From Candidatus Hydrogenedentes bacterium UBA2224 (GTDB lineage: Bacteria > Hydrogenedentota > Hydrogenedentia > Hydrogenedentales > SLHB01): a stretch of DNA of 7,201 bases. Where the stretch lies: NCBI GenBank assembly GCA_002348185.1, contig DDYW01000093.1, forward strand, positions 12,419-19,619, given 5' to 3'. The position numbers were made by a program, and so were the translations under genes. This document shows, piece after piece, positions 6,146 through 7,201 of the stretch (position 1 is its first letter; each line of letters begins with the position of its first letter). The notes below the pieces were generated by a model. It made no database searches. It was not told where the DNA came from and worked only from the letters and a program-made list of their open reading frames with translations.

Positions 6146-6922
6146 ATGAATTACCCGGGAAGAAGCACCATACCCCGTATCATCAGCATCCTGTCAGCGG
6201 TTTCGCTTGTCGCGAGCGGTATCGCCTGTCAATCGCTCGCGCCCTTGTCCGCGCCGGCGCCCGACGTCTATCTCGTCCGGCAGACCGAAGAGCCGCTCGT
6301 CATCGACGGCCGGCTCGACGAACCCGCCTGGCAGCGGGCCAGCGTCATCAGCCGGTTCTTCGTCTTCAGCCCGGCCAACGCCCCGGCCACGTCCCCGACG
6401 CTCGTCCGGATGCTGTGGGACAGCGAATTCCTCTACCTCGCCTATGAGTGCGAGGACAAGGATATCTGGTCTTTTTCGGATCAGCCCGACGATTCGCTGT
6501 GGGACGGCGACGTCGCCGAGTTCTTTGTGAAACCGTTCCGCGACCAGACGCTTTACTACGAGTTTGTTATCGCGCCCAACGGCGCCCTGTATGACGCGTG
6601 CTACCCGAGCCGAGGCGCGGGCGGCGCCCACCGGTTCAAATCCTGGAGCTCGGACGCCCGCATCGCCACCACCATCAACGGCACCGGGCAGGAACACCGG
6701 GACGACGATCTCGGCTACATCGTGGAAGCCGCGATCCCCTGGGCCGCCTTTCGTGATGCCGGGAAACCCGCCATCGGCACGGAATGGACCTTCGGCGCGT
6801 TCCGATACGATTACTCGAAGCTGTTCGAGGACCCGCTGCTGCTCAAGTCCTTCCCGGGAGACGCGCCCCACGGGTTCCACTCCTATGAAGGGTACGGGGA
6901 AATGCGCTTCGTGTCGCGCTAG
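6146..6922 (+). CDS. Exported CBM9-like (carbohydrate-binding family 9-like) domain protein
   Basis: The 258-residue protein begins with an export signal: a basic start, a hydrophobic core at about residues 12-25, and Cys28 in SGIAC, which might be a loose lipobox or simply precede a signal peptidase I site. The rest is one beta-rich domain with family-type motifs: LVIDGRLDEPAWQRA (51-65), an L-W-D-G-D-V-A-E-F-F-V stretch (118-128), YYEFVIAPNGALYDA (137-151), YIVEAAIPW (191-199), EWTFGAFRYDYS (213-224) and a closing YEGYGEMRF (247-255). Proteins of this kind bind sugars at the cell surface or in the periplasm, often beside glycan-degrading modules. None is present here, so the ligand is unknown. 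The gene is transcribed divergently from the acylation operon and lies 35 bases before glpK, so the two may be co-transcribed. Alternative: a stand-alone envelope protein with no sugar-binding role. Confidence 0.8.
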   Translation: MNYPGRSTIPRIISILSAVSLVASGIACQSLAPLSAPAPDVYLVRQTEEPLVIDGRLDEPAWQRASVISRFFVFSPANAPATSPTLVRMLWDSEFLYLAYECEDKDIWSFSDQPDDSLWDGDVAEFFVKPFRDQTLYYEFVIAPNGALYDACYPSRGAGGAHRFKSWSSDARIATTINGTGQEHRDDDLGYIVEAAIPWAAFRDAGKPAIGTEWTFGAFRYDYSKLFEDPLLLKSFPGDAPHGFHSYEGYGEMRFVSR

Positions 6923-6957
6923 AATGCCGAGGTTCACAACCACGTCAGGGGAGACCC

Positions 6958-7201
6958 ATGCCAAAAGACTTCATTCTCGCGCTGGATCAGGGCACCACGT
7001 CGTCGCGGGCCATCCTGTTCGACCGCGAAGGCGTCATTCACGCCTCATGTAACGAGGAATTCCCACAGATCTATCCCCAGCCCGGGTGGGTGGAACACGA
7101 TCCCGAGGCCATCTGGCGCACGCAGTGCGCCACCGCCAGCAAGGCGATGCATGACACCGGAGTCACCCCCGCCGATGTCGCCGCGATCGGCATCACCAAC
7201 C
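6958..7201 (+). CDS. glpK: Glycerol kinase, N-terminal part (cut by window end)
   Basis: The first 81 codons are present. They encode the FGGY-kinase ATP-binding opening FILALDQGTTSSRAILFD (residues 5-22), followed by the glycerol kinase hallmark FPQIYPQPGWVEHDPEAIW (35-53) and AAIGITN at the edge. The Q-x-Y-P-x-x-G-W-V-E-H-D-P motif distinguishes GlpK from xylulokinase and other sugar kinases. The enzyme phosphorylates glycerol with ATP to sn-glycerol 3-phosphate in the cytoplasm, feeding glycolysis and phospholipid synthesis. A purine-rich site (CAGGGGAG) stands 5 bases before the ATG. The remaining four-fifths or so lies outside the window, so integrity cannot be judged. Confidence 0.93.
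   Translation, partial: MPKDFILALDQGTTSSRAILFDREGVIHASCNEEFPQIYPQPGWVEHDPEAIWRTQCATASKAMHDTGVTPADVAAIGITN

Noticed and set aside
6194..6964. 256-codon minus-strand frame
   Set aside because: It is antisense to the CBM9-like gene, which has an ideal ribosome site, signal peptide and family motifs.

Overview
The window is GC-rich DNA, apparently from a Gram-negative environmental bacterium. Genes are tightly packed, purine-rich Shine-Dalgarno sites are common, and there is a CBM9-like exported protein next to glycerol kinase. This style fits lineages such as Hydrogenedentota, Planctomycetota or Verrucomicrobiota, but that placement is an inference and no marker gene here settles it.

Layout. 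A minus-strand operon runs leftward from about 5907 to 68 and probably off the left edge. In transcription order it encodes: (1) an SGNH-fold, membrane-anchored DltD/AlgJ-like protein, 4762..5907; (2) a 42-residue single-span protein ending in F-x-Y-x-x-F, 4631..4759; (3) an MBOAT O-acyltransferase, 3440..4627, broken by one in-frame TAA at 4283..4285; (4) an AMP-forming acyl ligase, 1806..3368; (5) an 80-residue acyl carrier protein, 1487..1729; (6) a GT87-type polytopic glycosyltransferase, 68..1423; and perhaps (7) the first 20 codons of another gene at 61..1. A 238-base divergent intergenic region (5908..6145) separates this from a plus-strand pair: a CBM9-like exported protein (6146..6922) and the start of glycerol kinase glpK (6958 to the window end).

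How the genes fit together. Ligase, carrier protein, MBOAT, tiny membrane protein and SGNH protein are the same five parts as the D-alanylation machinery of Gram-positive bacteria (DltA, C, B, X, D). The inferred route is: the ligase activates a carboxylic acid and loads the carrier; the MBOAT moves the acyl group across the inner membrane, probably by way of the tyrosine at the end of the small protein; the SGNH protein places it on an extracytoplasmic glycan or lipid. The GT87 enzyme could build or decorate that acceptor. The ligase does not look like DltA. It resembles, from memory, the acyl-CoA ligases associated with exosortase A, and it lacks the usual amino-acid-binding Asp at the A4 position, so the group transferred may not be D-alanine.

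The most notable points are the Dlt-like operon with an unassigned acyl donor, the unannotated DltX-like microgene, and the nonsense codon in the MBOAT, which is a sequencing error, a real inactivating mutation or, less likely, recoding. No RNA genes, CRISPR arrays, insertion sequences or convincing terminators were seen.
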